From an uncultured Bacteroidota bacterium (lineage in GTDB: Bacteria > Bacteroidota > Bacteroidia > Chitinophagales > Chitinophagaceae), in contig CAIWHI010000422.1 in the NCBI GenBank assembly GCA_903912435.1, positions 1 to 16,726 of the forward strand: 16,726 bases of DNA, in the 5' to 3' direction. Positions 6,866 to 14,891 of the stretch are shown one piece after another. The notes beneath the pieces are model-generated. The model was not told the origin of the DNA. It searched no databases and worked only from the letters and a program-made list of their open reading frames with translations. Position 1 is the first letter of the stretch. Every line of letters begins with the position of its first letter. A program made the translations under genes and the position numbers.

Positions 6866-7582
6866 TTAGTTATTAGGGGTTGGGGTAACATAGCTAGCAG
6901 AAATAACGCCATTTACGAAATGCACGCCTGCTAAAGCCTCAATAGTGTTAATGTCTACCTTGTGATTAGCCAGCTTATCCTTAGGGTTAAAAGGCTCTAT
7001 ATTGTGGAATTCGTAACACAGGTATTCGTCGGTGCTAGGTATATAAATAACTTTCCAGCACCACTCAGGTACGATTACGTTGTTTTCTTTACCTATTACC
7101 CAGTTGCGGCCTACAGTGCCAGCAAACACTTTTACTTTTTTGAATTTTTTTGCCTTTACAACTTCTTTTTCATGCAGTTTTTCCCAAAGCTCCTTGAAAA
7201 GGTTTTTAGGCATAGGCATTACATTAGTGAAGTAAAAACTTTCTACATAGGCATCCTTATCGCATGTATTTTCGTCGGCAGCCATCATTTGTGCATTATC
7301 GAAAAGAGAATTGCTGTAATCGTCTTTTAAAGTTGATGCATCCGGAATTTGTGGGTCGGTAGCCAAGGTAATACCATGTTCACCTTTCAGCTTATTGCAA
7401 TTGAACATATCAGGGGTTAATGAGTAAACCACCAATACGGGAATGTGCTGGGTTTTTGAAAAATAAGAAGTGAAATTCTGATTTCTGATTTTCACAATGT
7501 CCTGTCCGTAAGCAGTGGAGCAGTAAGCAAAAAGCAGCATTAGTGCCAGCTTTGAGGTAATTTTAAAAATTCCTTTTTGCAT
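6866..7582 (-). CDS. Exported DNA/RNA non-specific endonuclease (NUC1/EndoG-fold) homologue, probably inactive
   Basis: The 238-residue protein has a signal peptide (residues 1 to about 26, ending TAYGQ). The fold pattern of the NUC1/EndoG family is visible. There is an N-terminal strand VLVVYSLTPDMF. The segment DNAQMMAAD (95-103) stands where the family has DRGHxxPxxD. ESFYFTNVMPMP and LFKELWEKL (114-135) stand where it has the Asn-Pro-Gln and Asn-x-x-x-Trp segments. KVFAGTVG and VPEWCWKVIY (151-180) complete the core. The catalytic His is replaced by Gln98, and the metal-binding Asn, placed by the NVxP-to-Trp spacing, is Phe129. I infer that it is not a working nuclease of this type. Four Cys in the mature part (62, 107, 175, 189) could form disulfides after export. 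No clear -7 box is seen upstream. Confidence 0.6.
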   Translation of the reverse strand: MQKGIFKITSKLALMLLFAYCSTAYGQDIVKIRNQNFTSYFSKTQHIPVLVVYSLTPDMFNCNKLKGEHGITLATDPQIPDASTLKDDYSNSLFDNAQMMAADENTCDKDAYVESFYFTNVMPMPKNLFKELWEKLHEKEVVKAKKFKKVKVFAGTVGRNWVIGKENNVIVPEWCWKVIYIPSTDEYLCYEFHNIEPFNPKDKLANHKVDINTIEALAGVHFVNGVISASYVTPTPNN

Positions 7583-7734
7583 ATAAACCTTTTATTCTAG
7601 TTAACAATTTAAGAAAATGGATTGTCGAGGGATAAAAATATGACTTTCACCGTATTTTTTATAATTAATTCCCGTTTTTTGCAACATTAATTAAATTTTA
7701 GGATTTTTCAACGGTAAATGGACAAGGATTTTAT

Positions 7735-7742
7735 TAATTTTG
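7735..7742 (+). promoter_or_regulatory. -7 box (TAATTTTG) upstream of the small membrane ORF
   Basis: TAATTTTG followed by CACC is an exact match to the Bacteroidota TAnnTTTG box on the plus strand. Transcription would start near 7748 and give a leader of about 55 bases before the ATG at 7804. No clear -33 TTG is seen at 17-23 bases. Confidence 0.45.
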
Positions 7743-7803
7743 CACCAGTTTTTACCTTATCAGAGAATTACCAGGGTTTAAGGTCTGGAAAAATATCTTA
7801 GTT

Positions 7804-7905
7804 ATGGATTTAGACAGGATACTTTATTTGGTGTTGGTTTACCTTTTTGTAGCACTTTCCATTGCCGGAATTATTTATCTGAGCGTAAGGATGTTGCACG
7901 AGTAG
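7804..7905 (+). CDS. Small single-helix membrane protein, 33 residues
   Basis: A short ORF encodes a peptide starting MDLDRILYLVLVYLF, with one continuous hydrophobic stretch of about 24 residues from ILYLV to IIYLSV and a charged tail (RMLHE). The layout, an acidic/basic start, one membrane helix and a short charged end, fits the small accessory subunits of membrane complexes (for example KdpF- or CcoS-sized proteins), but I cannot assign it to any. Support comes from the helix-like composition, the -7 box about 60 bases upstream and its position on the plus strand in an otherwise empty gap between minus-strand genes. There is no clear ribosome binding site. Confidence 0.4.
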   Translation: MDLDRILYLVLVYLFVALSIAGIIYLSVRMLHE

Positions 7906-7913
7906 GGTAATGG

Positions 7914-7931
7914 GAAATTCACCTGAATTTC
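7914..7931 (+). terminator. Weak hairpin after the small membrane ORF
   Basis: GAAATTC, loop ACCT and GAATTTC form a perfect 7-bp but AT-rich stem 8 bases after the stop of the small ORF. It is followed by TTTGC and, further on, by a T-run. It could be a weak terminator for the plus-strand transcript or for the acyltransferase gene from the other side. Confidence 0.3.
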
Positions 7932-7951
7932 TTTGCACTATCTTTTTATAG

Positions 7952-8698
7952 CTACATATATTTACTTAACTCTTCTTCCATCTTCTTATATACACTTTGT
8001 CGCAATACCGGAAGGTCTTCTATTTTCATTCCCTTTACATTTACAGGTTCAAGATAGATAGCCCTGTTCTTTCCAGGCCACCAGCGCCACCATGCATCAT
8101 AATGCCACCTATGTACGGTATCGGGTAGTATTATAGGCAATATGTCGGTCTGGGTATTAATGGCCAGTCTGAAAGCCCCATCATAAAAATCTTTAAGAGG
8201 AGCACCTGTCTCATTAAAAGTTCCTTCAGGAAAGATGAGGATATTGGCTTCGTGGTGTAGTACCCGCCACAATAGCCTCATACTTTTGGCCCTGCTGTGT
8301 GGGTTGCTGCGGTCTACCAGCACTACACACTGCTTATAGATAAACCCGATAAGAGGTATCTTAGATACTTCCTTTTTACCCAATGCCCTGAAATATTCGG
8401 GTATGGCCGGAAAAATCACCAGAGTATCCATATAGGATATGTGGTTGGCAACGATGATGAATTTGTTTTTACCTGGGAATTTGCCTTTCACACTTACAGG
8501 CATACCTATAACCCATAGCCAAACCCCCATCCAGGATCTGATAATACCAAAGATGGCTTTGCGGGCACCGATTTTATCAAAAAAACTAAATAAGAACAAA
8601 ATGGGTAGTACCAGGATGAATCCCAGTAAAAAGGTAAGGATTACCCAGGTGGTATAAAAGGGTTGAAGAACTTTTCTTATGAGTGAATTTCTACTCAT
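7952..8698 (-). CDS. plsC: 1-acyl-sn-glycerol-3-phosphate acyltransferase (PlsC family)
   Basis: The 248-residue protein transfers an acyl chain to lysophosphatidic acid, giving phosphatidic acid in phospholipid synthesis at the inner membrane. An N-terminal membrane segment (about residues 18-40) is followed by the catalytic HX4D motif in NHISYMD (His86, Asp91). Further signatures are the FRALGKKE and IPLIGF segments and the substrate-binding FPEGTFNE motif (156-163). Length is normal for the family. The ATG at 8698 lies inside the end of the upstream membrane-protein gene: the 8-base overlap ATGAGTAG contains the start of this gene and the stop of the other, which suggests translational coupling. 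Lyso-ornithine or other lipid acyltransferases share these motifs, so substrate is inferred. Confidence 0.88.
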   Translation of the reverse strand: MSRNSLIRKVLQPFYTTWVILTFLLGFILVLPILFLFSFFDKIGARKAIFGIIRSWMGVWLWVIGMPVSVKGKFPGKNKFIIVANHISYMDTLVIFPAIPEYFRALGKKEVSKIPLIGFIYKQCVVLVDRSNPHSRAKSMRLLWRVLHHEANILIFPEGTFNETGAPLKDFYDGAFRLAINTQTDILPIILPDTVHRWHYDAWWRWWPGKNRAIYLEPVNVKGMKIEDLPVLRQSVYKKMEEELSKYM

Positions 8699-9158
8699 GC
8701 AGTGTAGGGATGTTTGACCTTCCTACAGCTTGTTTCCCCTCCCATGGGGTCATGGTAACAAAAATAGCCAATGCAATAAATGCACACCAGAAAAGCCTTT
8801 TGAGTTTTACATCATCATCCATCTTCCTTTTCAGAAAAGTATAACCCATGTGTACTAATACTATGGCTATAACCATACCTACACCATGTTCCACAGCCCA
8901 GAAACGGCTTACAGGGTTTTTCATTAGTCCACCACCTGCTGTTAATGCGCCTAACCATCCCTTGGTAGAGTAAAGCACAAGGCCAATAAGTAACTGGATA
9001 TCGCAACAAATAAGCAATACTAATGCCATAGCCTTATTAGACTTTTTAAGTGGCTTTTTGCCCATAAAGCTTATCAGGCTTTGCAGGGACACTATTAGCG
9101 CGAATAATATAATAAGGTAACGTATAATGCTGTGTAAGAAAAGTAATTGCGAAGTCAT
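8691..9158 (-). CDS. Four-helix membrane protein (cytochrome b-like hypothetical)
   Basis: The 155-residue protein has four predicted membrane helices: about 8-28, 42-63, 87-108 and 120-138. Conserved-looking residues within or near them are His9 (FLHSIIRY), Arg85, Glu90-His91 (AVEHGVGM) and His103, and the last helix ends in TPWEGK. This His placement resembles small membrane proteins of Bacteroidota sometimes labelled cytochrome b-like, but no classical paired haem ligands can be proved. It precedes the PlsC-type gene with an 8-base overlap, so both are probably made from one mRNA. A TACCTTTA sequence on the minus strand near 9180, one base off the -7 consensus, could be its promoter. Confidence 0.65.
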   Translation of the reverse strand: MTSQLLFLHSIIRYLIILFALIVSLQSLISFMGKKPLKKSNKAMALVLLICCDIQLLIGLVLYSTKGWLGALTAGGGLMKNPVSRFWAVEHGVGMVIAIVLVHMGYTFLKRKMDDDVKLKRLFWCAFIALAIFVTMTPWEGKQAVGRSNIPTLHE

Positions 9159-9343
9159 AAAAAATTCGTTTATTTTTTAAAGGTATATTGAATTTTTGAA
9201 AAAAAATATCAACAATTAATTTTATCCAATAAAATCAGATTTATTATGTGATATTCAATGAGTTGCATATGAAAATATGGCACATGCATTTAGGTATATA
9301 AAAAACTGGATACACATCATCGTTTTTCACAAAATCACCCAAA

Positions 9344-9886
9344 TCAGTTCCACCCTTGGGTTTCTCTTAGGTTCCTGATGTGGGCAGTATGGTGCCTGCT
9401 ATGCCAGGCATAAAGTGCTACCACCTCCCATATGGGGAAATTGCGCTTGTGCTCAGGGTGATAATAGGTGCGCTGCCAATCTTCGTTGCTAATATTCTCC
9501 AGTAGGGCAACAAGCCTCCTGTGTAGTGCATGAATGAGTGTGACAGAAACGTTCACCGGAACCACCTTAGTGTCTGGCAATTCGGCCCAGGCTTTTTCAT
9601 CGTAGGGTTTTACTGTAGGGTTTTCTTCGGTAAGGGCTAGTTTCACCCTTACAAAAGCATTCAGGTGACTATCAGCAATATGGTGCACTACCTGTGGTAT
9701 TGTCCATCCACCTTCGCGGTAGGGCACTTGCAATTGGGCCTCATCCAGATTCTCAATTGACGCATCGAGCCATGATGGCATATTTGCCAAAACATTGAGC
9801 CATTCGTTTTTTAGTTCTTGGGTAAAAGCTTCCGGTTTCTGGTACCTGCCTACAGGGTACATCAGGTGTTCCATATTATTATCCAT
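9344..9886 (-). CDS. yfiT: YfiT-type DinB-superfamily metal-dependent hydrolase / bacillithiol transferase
   Basis: The 180-residue protein has the YfiT signatures: a YPVGRYQKP start segment, then GGWTIPQVVHHIADSH (about 59-74), then WHSRHHTAHI (161-170). The His clusters in the last two segments supply the three metal ligands of the DinB four-helix fold, probably His68, His165 and His169. Length is normal for the family. Relatives in Bacillus are linked to bacillithiol conjugation, and Bacteroidota make bacillithiol, so a detoxification role in the cytoplasm is reasonable inference. The ATG at 9886 gives MDNNMEHLMYP; an ATG four codons later is an alternative start. It lies 65 bases after the TPR gene with a terminator between them, so it is probably transcribed mostly on its own. 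Confidence 0.82.
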   Translation of the reverse strand: MDNNMEHLMYPVGRYQKPEAFTQELKNEWLNVLANMPSWLDASIENLDEAQLQVPYREGGWTIPQVVHHIADSHLNAFVRVKLALTEENPTVKPYDEKAWAELPDTKVVPVNVSVTLIHALHRRLVALLENISNEDWQRTYYHPEHKRNFPIWEVVALYAWHSRHHTAHIRNLRETQGWN

Positions 9887-9912
9887 TGTGGGTGTGGTTT
9901 TGTTGCAAAATA

Positions 9913-9943
9913 AAGCAACCAGGAAGATTGTTCCTGGTTGCTT
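9913..9943 (-). terminator. Intrinsic terminator of the TPR protein gene
   Basis: AAGCAACCAGGA (9913-9924) and TCCTGGTTGCTT (9932-9943) form a perfect 12-bp stem with a 7-base loop. On the minus strand the stem is followed by TTATTTTG. It begins 8 bases beyond the stop codon at 9952 and separates the TPR gene from yfiT. The T-rich tail also resembles a promoter -7 box with one base missing. Confidence 0.8.
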
Positions 9944-9951
9944 CGAAAATA

Positions 9952-11598
9952 TTATTTTTTAGGTTTTGCCGGTGCGGGTGCTTTTTTAGGAGCAGCTCCT
10001 GCTTTTTCCATTTCTTCTATATCATGAACTCCCTTATCATTAGGGTCAATCTTCAATATTTTCTCCTTATAAAGGTTCAGATTTTCCTTGTCTTTCTTGT
10101 TGTAGAAATAATACAGCAAGTATTCATATACACCTTTTAGGTCATTTTTCTTCTCGTAGCTATCACCGCCTACATTGTTTAGCCATTTCATGAAATATGG
10201 AACAGCGGCACCTGATGTAGCTTCTGAGTCAATAGCCATCTGGGTACGTCCCTGCCAGAAGTATGCTGAATTCTGGTCTGGATATTTACCTGCAAAATCA
10301 TTGAATGCATCCATCGCCTTATTGTAATCTTTGCAATACCAATACATAATACCTCTCCAGGCATAGTCTGAAGGCTGTGTTTCAGGATTAGCTTTAATCA
10401 GGTTATTATACCAGTCGCCTGATTTGCAATAGTCTTTTTTAGACTTATAAGCTTCAGCTATCTGACGATAGATATCTGTTTTATTCTGGGCAGTATCACC
10501 TGCAATGCCCTTGGCATAGTAGTAACCGGCAGAATCGAGCATATTCACCTTGATGAACAATTTACCATACTGGATATAGTCAGCAGGTTTAATGTTTTTA
10601 GGGTCCTGCATCTGGAAGTACTGGCGGGTATAGTTCAATGCCTGCATAGAGTCACCACAATCGGCCATTGAGAAACCAAGGATACCATAAAGTTCTACTT
10701 TGAATTCATTGGTAAGGTTCTCGGTTTTTAGCAATTCCTGCGCAAATTTAGAAGCATCACAATTACTTTGTGCCAGAAATAAACCTTCTACGTATAGTCT
10801 TTTATCAGCCAGGGTGCTATCACAAAGCTGGTAGTATTTTTTAAGGTTGGTCAATGCCTGCTGGTATTTGCCAGAGCGGCTATATGCATTTGCCAATGAC
10901 TTGTAAGGCAAGGGGTTGTTTGGGTCGGCATCTTTTGCCTTAGAGTAGTTATCAAGGGCACTTGAATAATTGCGGGCGTCATACCATAGGTCTCCGATAC
11001 GTGTATAACCCAAAGAGTTGTTAGGGTCTTTTTCGGTTACATGCTCATAGTTGCTCATGGCATCACCACCACCACCGGCTATCCTGCGGTAGGTATCACC
11101 CATACCTATATGGATATTGGCATCTTCGGTCTTTTCAAATACTTCCTTGTTTTTTGCCATGATGTCCTTATACCATGCTATAGCCTGATTGGCATCACCA
11201 CCATCGCTATAGGCCATGCCTTCAGCCGCATACTTGGTTTGTATCCACTCTTTCTTTTTACTCTTTGCAGCCAGGTCTTTAGCTATCTGCAAGCCTTTTG
11301 CAGCATTTTTGGTAGCATAGGCCACACGTATAGTACCCGAAATATTGGCAGGGTCTTCAGGAAATTTTGAGAACACTTCGTTTGCCCTGGTGGTATTACC
11401 TGCATCAAGCAGGCTTAAGCCAAAATAGTAATTGGCCTGGGCATCGGTAGCAGCAAGGGGTTCGAGTATGCGCTGTGCACTTTTGAATTTTTTATACTGA
11501 TACATTTTTATGCCATCCTGAACAGTCTGGGCATTTGCGCCGGCAGTAATAGCTACTGTAGCGGCAATCATCATTATTTTCCTTATGTTGTACGTCAT
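9952..11598 (-). CDS. Exported tetratricopeptide repeat (TPR) protein
   Basis: The 548-residue protein has a signal peptide (residues 1 to about 23, ending AGANAQ) and is probably periplasmic. Most of the rest is TPR-like helical pairs. Clear examples are DANIHIGMGDTYRRIAGGGG (a Gly run replaces a turn), SLGYTRIGDLWYDARNYSSA, PLPYKSLANAYSRSGKYQQA and DYAWRGIMYWYCKDYNKAMD, with DPNN and NPE turns between helices. Several Cys and Asp interrupt the middle repeats. The last 15 residues are a low-complexity Ala/Pro/Lys tail (KKAPAPAKPKK). It is the last gene of a likely three-gene unit with the PstS-like lipoprotein 31 bases upstream. TPR proteins in this position in Bacteroidota accompany TonB-ExbBD-type systems; the partner is unknown. 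Confidence 0.8.
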   Translation of the reverse strand: MTYNIRKIMMIAATVAITAGANAQTVQDGIKMYQYKKFKSAQRILEPLAATDAQANYYFGLSLLDAGNTTRANEVFSKFPEDPANISGTIRVAYATKNAAKGLQIAKDLAAKSKKKEWIQTKYAAEGMAYSDGGDANQAIAWYKDIMAKNKEVFEKTEDANIHIGMGDTYRRIAGGGGDAMSNYEHVTEKDPNNSLGYTRIGDLWYDARNYSSALDNYSKAKDADPNNPLPYKSLANAYSRSGKYQQALTNLKKYYQLCDSTLADKRLYVEGLFLAQSNCDASKFAQELLKTENLTNEFKVELYGILGFSMADCGDSMQALNYTRQYFQMQDPKNIKPADYIQYGKLFIKVNMLDSAGYYYAKGIAGDTAQNKTDIYRQIAEAYKSKKDYCKSGDWYNNLIKANPETQPSDYAWRGIMYWYCKDYNKAMDAFNDFAGKYPDQNSAYFWQGRTQMAIDSEATSGAAVPYFMKWLNNVGGDSYEKKNDLKGVYEYLLYYFYNKKDKENLNLYKEKILKIDPNDKGVHDIEEMEKAGAAPKKAPAPAKPKK

Positions 11599-11629
11599 AG
11601 TACTTGTTTACTGTTTTATTTTTAATGTT

Positions 11630-12535
11630 TTATTTGTTGTTTATTTCTACATCCCTGATCACCATTTCACTCCTCACCGGGAAAAGGTGCGAATGAAAAA
11701 AGATCAGTTGTCCACGTTGTGCTGCTAAGAAGTTTGCAAAACCCGTGCCAAGTCCGGGGTAACTTTCCCTGTTTATGTAATATAAGGTGCGGGTAAGTGG
11801 GTAAGACCTCAATGCTATATACGCCTGATAGGGTTGTAGGTACTCTTTTGTTTTATCATTTAACAGATGTACAACTTTTACATCATTGATAAAAGTGCCT
11901 GTATTTCCTGGGTCATAGGTATCGCTTACATAGCTCAACCCCACAAAACCTATAGCATCGGGATTTTTCATTACATAGTCTACCACTTCCTGGCTTCCCT
12001 TGGCGGCAAAAACATTTTTGCCCAGGGTATCGCCCTTCAATACAGAATCGGTGATATACCTTAGGATTCCCGAAGATTGGTTATCGAAAACTACCGTTAA
12101 TTTCTTTTTATAAATGCCACCCAGGATACCCTTAAGTGCAGGCATATCCAGCATAGTATCGGGTGACTCTTTATTTACGATCACAGCTATGCCCTCACGT
12201 GCTAAAGGAAGTGCAACCGGAAAAATTTGTTTTTGTTCGCACAAATCCTTCTCCACCTTTGTAAGGTCTCTTGTAACCAATATGATACGGGCCTTATTAT
12301 CGAAATAATCTTTAAAACATTCAGTTTCAGACTTATAATGGATGGTGATTTTTGCCTCGGGCCAACTACTGTCGAATACTTTTTTCTGGGCTTCAATAAT
12401 GGGTTGGAATGCTTCATCAGCAGATATATCAATGGTACCTACAGTGAGTGTATCAGCGTGCTGGGGCGTGGTATCGCAAGACATCACGATGACGCCAAGG
12501 GACATACAAAGAATAAAGATTTTAAACCAACGCAT
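11630..12535 (-). CDS. PstS-like phosphate-binding lipoprotein
   Basis: The protein is 301 residues from the ATG at 12535; I prefer this start because the possible start four codons upstream (12547) is a TTG that only extends the positively charged end. It has a lipoprotein signal ending VIVMSC (Cys20). The body is a periplasmic binding protein of the PstS type: DTLTVGTIDISADEAFQPII, then IILVTRDLTKVEKD, then VALPLAREGIAVIVNKESP. Next come LKGILGGIYK and the anion-binding-type turn FDNQSSGILRYI, then NPDAIGFVGLSYV and YPLTRTLYYI near the C-terminus. Canonical PstS works with PstCAB in phosphate import. Here no PstCAB genes are near; the neighbours are a small membrane protein and a TPR protein, as in Bacteroidota ExbBD/TonB-linked clusters, so a non-transport role is possible. 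Confidence 0.82.
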   Translation of the reverse strand: MRWFKIFILCMSLGVIVMSCDTTPQHADTLTVGTIDISADEAFQPIIEAQKKVFDSSWPEAKITIHYKSETECFKDYFDNKARIILVTRDLTKVEKDLCEQKQIFPVALPLAREGIAVIVNKESPDTMLDMPALKGILGGIYKKKLTVVFDNQSSGILRYITDSVLKGDTLGKNVFAAKGSQEVVDYVMKNPDAIGFVGLSYVSDTYDPGNTGTFINDVKVVHLLNDKTKEYLQPYQAYIALRSYPLTRTLYYINRESYPGLGTGFANFLAAQRGQLIFFHSHLFPVRSEMVIRDVEINNK

Positions 12536-12703
12536 AAAAAGCCGCAATTTTACTCATAAAATTATACAATCGTGATTATTATATTTGCTGTAACAATAAT
12601 TTAACAGGGTTGAGTAGTTCCTGAAATATTATGGATATAACAATTTCATGCTCGGGATATTGTGGTAGGTTTAATATTAACAGAGTATTGTAAGGATTAT
12701 AGC

Positions 12704-12955
12704 TTATTCTTCATTAGTAATATCAATAGGTTTTTGAGGTAAAATAGCTTTAATCCCCCTGTAAAGTCTTGCACAGCCGCCTATTATCATCATACTGCCT
12801 AGCACATAAGCTACATAAGGTGGCACATCCATTTTGCCAAATGTTTTATAATAAACCACAATAACACCAATAATAGCATAAAACAAGCCCATGCCTATAT
12901 CCATACCCACACGAAGGTTTATACTCCTTTGATGTTTAATCTCCTCTGAATTCAT
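12704..12955 (-). CDS. Small two-helix membrane protein
   Basis: The 83-residue protein has a short charged start (MNSEEIKHQRS), two membrane helices (about 18-36 and 46-62) joined by a short loop (KTFGKMDVPP), a basic patch (RLYRGIKAI) and an acidic end (NEE). I do not know a named family, though similar small proteins accompany PstS-like/TPR clusters in this phylum as I recall. It is the first gene of the minus-strand group, about 168 bases before the PstS-like gene. An exact TAATTTTG box lies about 20 bases upstream of the ATG. Confidence 0.65.
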   Translation of the reverse strand: MNSEEIKHQRSINLRVGMDIGMGLFYAIIGVIVVYYKTFGKMDVPPYVAYVLGSMMIIGGCARLYRGIKAILPQKPIDITNEE

Positions 12956-12973
12956 AAGCTATAATTTGGTGGG

Positions 12974-12981
12974 CAAAATTA
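12974..12981 (-). promoter_or_regulatory. -7 box (TAATTTTG) of the small-membrane-protein/pstS-like/TPR group
   Basis: On the minus strand TAATTTTG followed by CCCACC matches TAnnTTTG exactly. Transcription would start near 12967, about 12 bases before the ATG at 12955. No clear -33 TTG is seen. Confidence 0.5.
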
Positions 12982-13244
12982 GGAATTTAATTCTAAGCCC
13001 ATCCTATTGGTAAGATGCGGTATTTGGGAAATTCCATAAAGGGGGGGACAACAAAAAAGCACTATCGATTTCAAATCCCCAATGAAATTACAATTTCTTT
13101 ATGAGTTCGTGGCTCAATAAATGATAAAGAACAGCATATTGATGCTGCCTCCTCAATCTATAAAGCTATGTTAATACTATTAAATTGCGGTTAATCACCT
13201 TATGGATTTTTCAAATTGAGTATCTTTAAGTAAATAAGCGTTTT

Positions 13245-14876
13245 ATGTTACGTACCAAAATTACCATTCTTGCATTGCTGGCCACCACAATGGGCTTTGA
13301 AGCCATGGCGCAAACCAAACAAAGATTGAATATTGATGAAGCTACCGTTTTCCTGGTGGGGGCTGAATTGGTAAGCAGTACCGAGATTAGCCTGGCTAAA
13401 GGAGAAAATGAATTTCTTTTCACCAATGTGGCAGGTGATGTAAATGCTGCAAGCCTAAATGTGAAGGCCACTAATGGCATAGTAGTGGAGTCGGCTACCT
13501 TCCAGAATAACTACCTGAGTGAAGAAGCCATATCACCAAAGGCAAAGGAAATAAAGGACAGTATGGAATTGATGAGTGAATATATTAGTACCCTGAATAC
13601 CCATATTGCAGTAATAACTGAGCAGGTAACAGTACTAGAGGGAAATCGCAAGGTAGGTGGTGATAATACGGGTCTAGCGGTAGCTGAACTCACCAAAATG
13701 CTTGACCTTATTAATACCCGCTTAGAAACCTACCTCACCAATAAGCATAAGGAAACTGATAAACTGACTAAGGCCAATGAACGCTGGGCCAAACTGAAAA
13801 AACAGCTCGATGAGGAGCAGAAAAAAGATTTCCAGCCAGGTGGGCAATTGCTGGTTAAGTTTTATGCCAAAGAGGCCACAAAATCGGCTATACAGATTAA
13901 TTATGTAGTGCCACATGCAGGATGGACACCTACCTACGATATTATGGCCGATAATGTAAACGGCCCTGTAAAACTTTTTTATAAGGCCAATATTACCCAG
14001 AACAGCGGCGTGAAGTGGAACAATGTTCATCTTAGCCTATCTACCGGTAACCCTCAGGAAGGGGTGAATGCCCCGGTTTTGAGTCCATGGTATCTTGCAT
14101 TTTATGTGCCGCCTGTGTATAATAACTATGCTAATAATATGGCAATGGCTCCTGCACCACCAGCTATGTATAAGAAATCAATGAGGGCTGAACAGTCGAA
14201 TGAGGATGTCTTTACAACCAAGGGGTATACATCAATGAATGAATACGTAGCTGTAGATAATTCAGGTATAAATACCAGTTTCGATATTGAGTTGCCTTAT
14301 ACCATACCAAGTGATGGGCAACAGCATCTGGTAGCCATAAAAAAATACGAGCTACCTGCAACCTACCGCTATTTTGCCATCCCCAAACTGGATAAGGATG
14401 CATTTTTGCAGGCTGAAATTACCAATTGGGAAGACCTGAATCTGCTTCCCGGCACATCTAATATCTTTTATGAAGGCACCTATGTGGGTCAGGGTACTCT
14501 TGACGTAAGGAACCTCAAAGATACCATGACCATATCACTGGGCAGGGATAAGAAAATAGTGGTGAAGAGGGAGCGTGATTCTAAATTGCGCAGTGTGAAA
14601 ACCATTGGCACCAACATACGTGAGTCTTACAATTACAATATAACCGTAAGAAATGCCCGTAAGGAAAAAATAAACCTGATAGTGCAAGACCAGCAACCGG
14701 TGAGCAATGATAAGGATATAGTACTGGAAGATGTAGATGGTGGTGGTAGTGAATTTGATGCCACAACCGGCCTCATGAGCTGGACCCTAAACCTCGCACC
14801 CAATGAATCGAAAAAAGTAACCTTCGGGTTTACTGCAAAATACCCTAAAGGAAAGGTTATTGCGAATTTGAAATAG
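13245..14876 (+). CDS. MuiA-like (DUF4140/DUF4139) exported protein
   Basis: The 543-residue protein has a signal peptide (residues 1 to about 22, ending AMAQ). A DUF4140-type N-terminal domain follows (about 30-90, IDEATVFLVGAELVSSTEI and LFTNVAGDVNAASLNV). A charged coiled-coil-like helical region spans about 97-200 (EIKDSMELMSEYIS to LKKQLDEEQKK). A DUF4139 beta domain fills the rest (AIQINYVVPHAGWTPTYDIMA, KLFYKANITQNSGVKWNNVHLSLSTGNPQ, and the LRSVKTIGTNIRESYNYNITVRNA segment at the end). Such proteins are annotated as mucoidy inhibitor A family; the role is not known in Bacteroidota. A TATCTTTA sequence at 13221-13228 is one base off the -7 consensus and may be its promoter, with a leader of about 10 bases. 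It converges on gpmI. Confidence 0.82.
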   Translation: MLRTKITILALLATTMGFEAMAQTKQRLNIDEATVFLVGAELVSSTEISLAKGENEFLFTNVAGDVNAASLNVKATNGIVVESATFQNNYLSEEAISPKAKEIKDSMELMSEYISTLNTHIAVITEQVTVLEGNRKVGGDNTGLAVAELTKMLDLINTRLETYLTNKHKETDKLTKANERWAKLKKQLDEEQKKDFQPGGQLLVKFYAKEATKSAIQINYVVPHAGWTPTYDIMADNVNGPVKLFYKANITQNSGVKWNNVHLSLSTGNPQEGVNAPVLSPWYLAFYVPPVYNNYANNMAMAPAPPAMYKKSMRAEQSNEDVFTTKGYTSMNEYVAVDNSGINTSFDIELPYTIPSDGQQHLVAIKKYELPATYRYFAIPKLDKDAFLQAEITNWEDLNLLPGTSNIFYEGTYVGQGTLDVRNLKDTMTISLGRDKKIVVKRERDSKLRSVKTIGTNIRESYNYNITVRNARKEKINLIVQDQQPVSNDKDIVLEDVDGGGSEFDATTGLMSWTLNLAPNESKKVTFGFTAKYPKGKVIANLK

Positions 14877-14891
14877 GATTTTTCTAAACAT

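Noticed and set aside
12536..12547. Longer start (TTG at 12547) for the PstS-like lipoprotein
   Set aside because: It adds only four residues before a normal ATG that already gives a complete lipoprotein signal.
13042..13048. Run of seven G in the spacer before the MuiA-like gene
   Set aside because: It lies in non-coding DNA with no paired C-run nearby and no sign of phase variation of a gene.
13640..13760. Frameshift or domain loss in the MuiA-like protein, which is shorter than some relatives
   Set aside because: The frame is uninterrupted from signal peptide to DUF4139 end, so the shorter length is probably natural.
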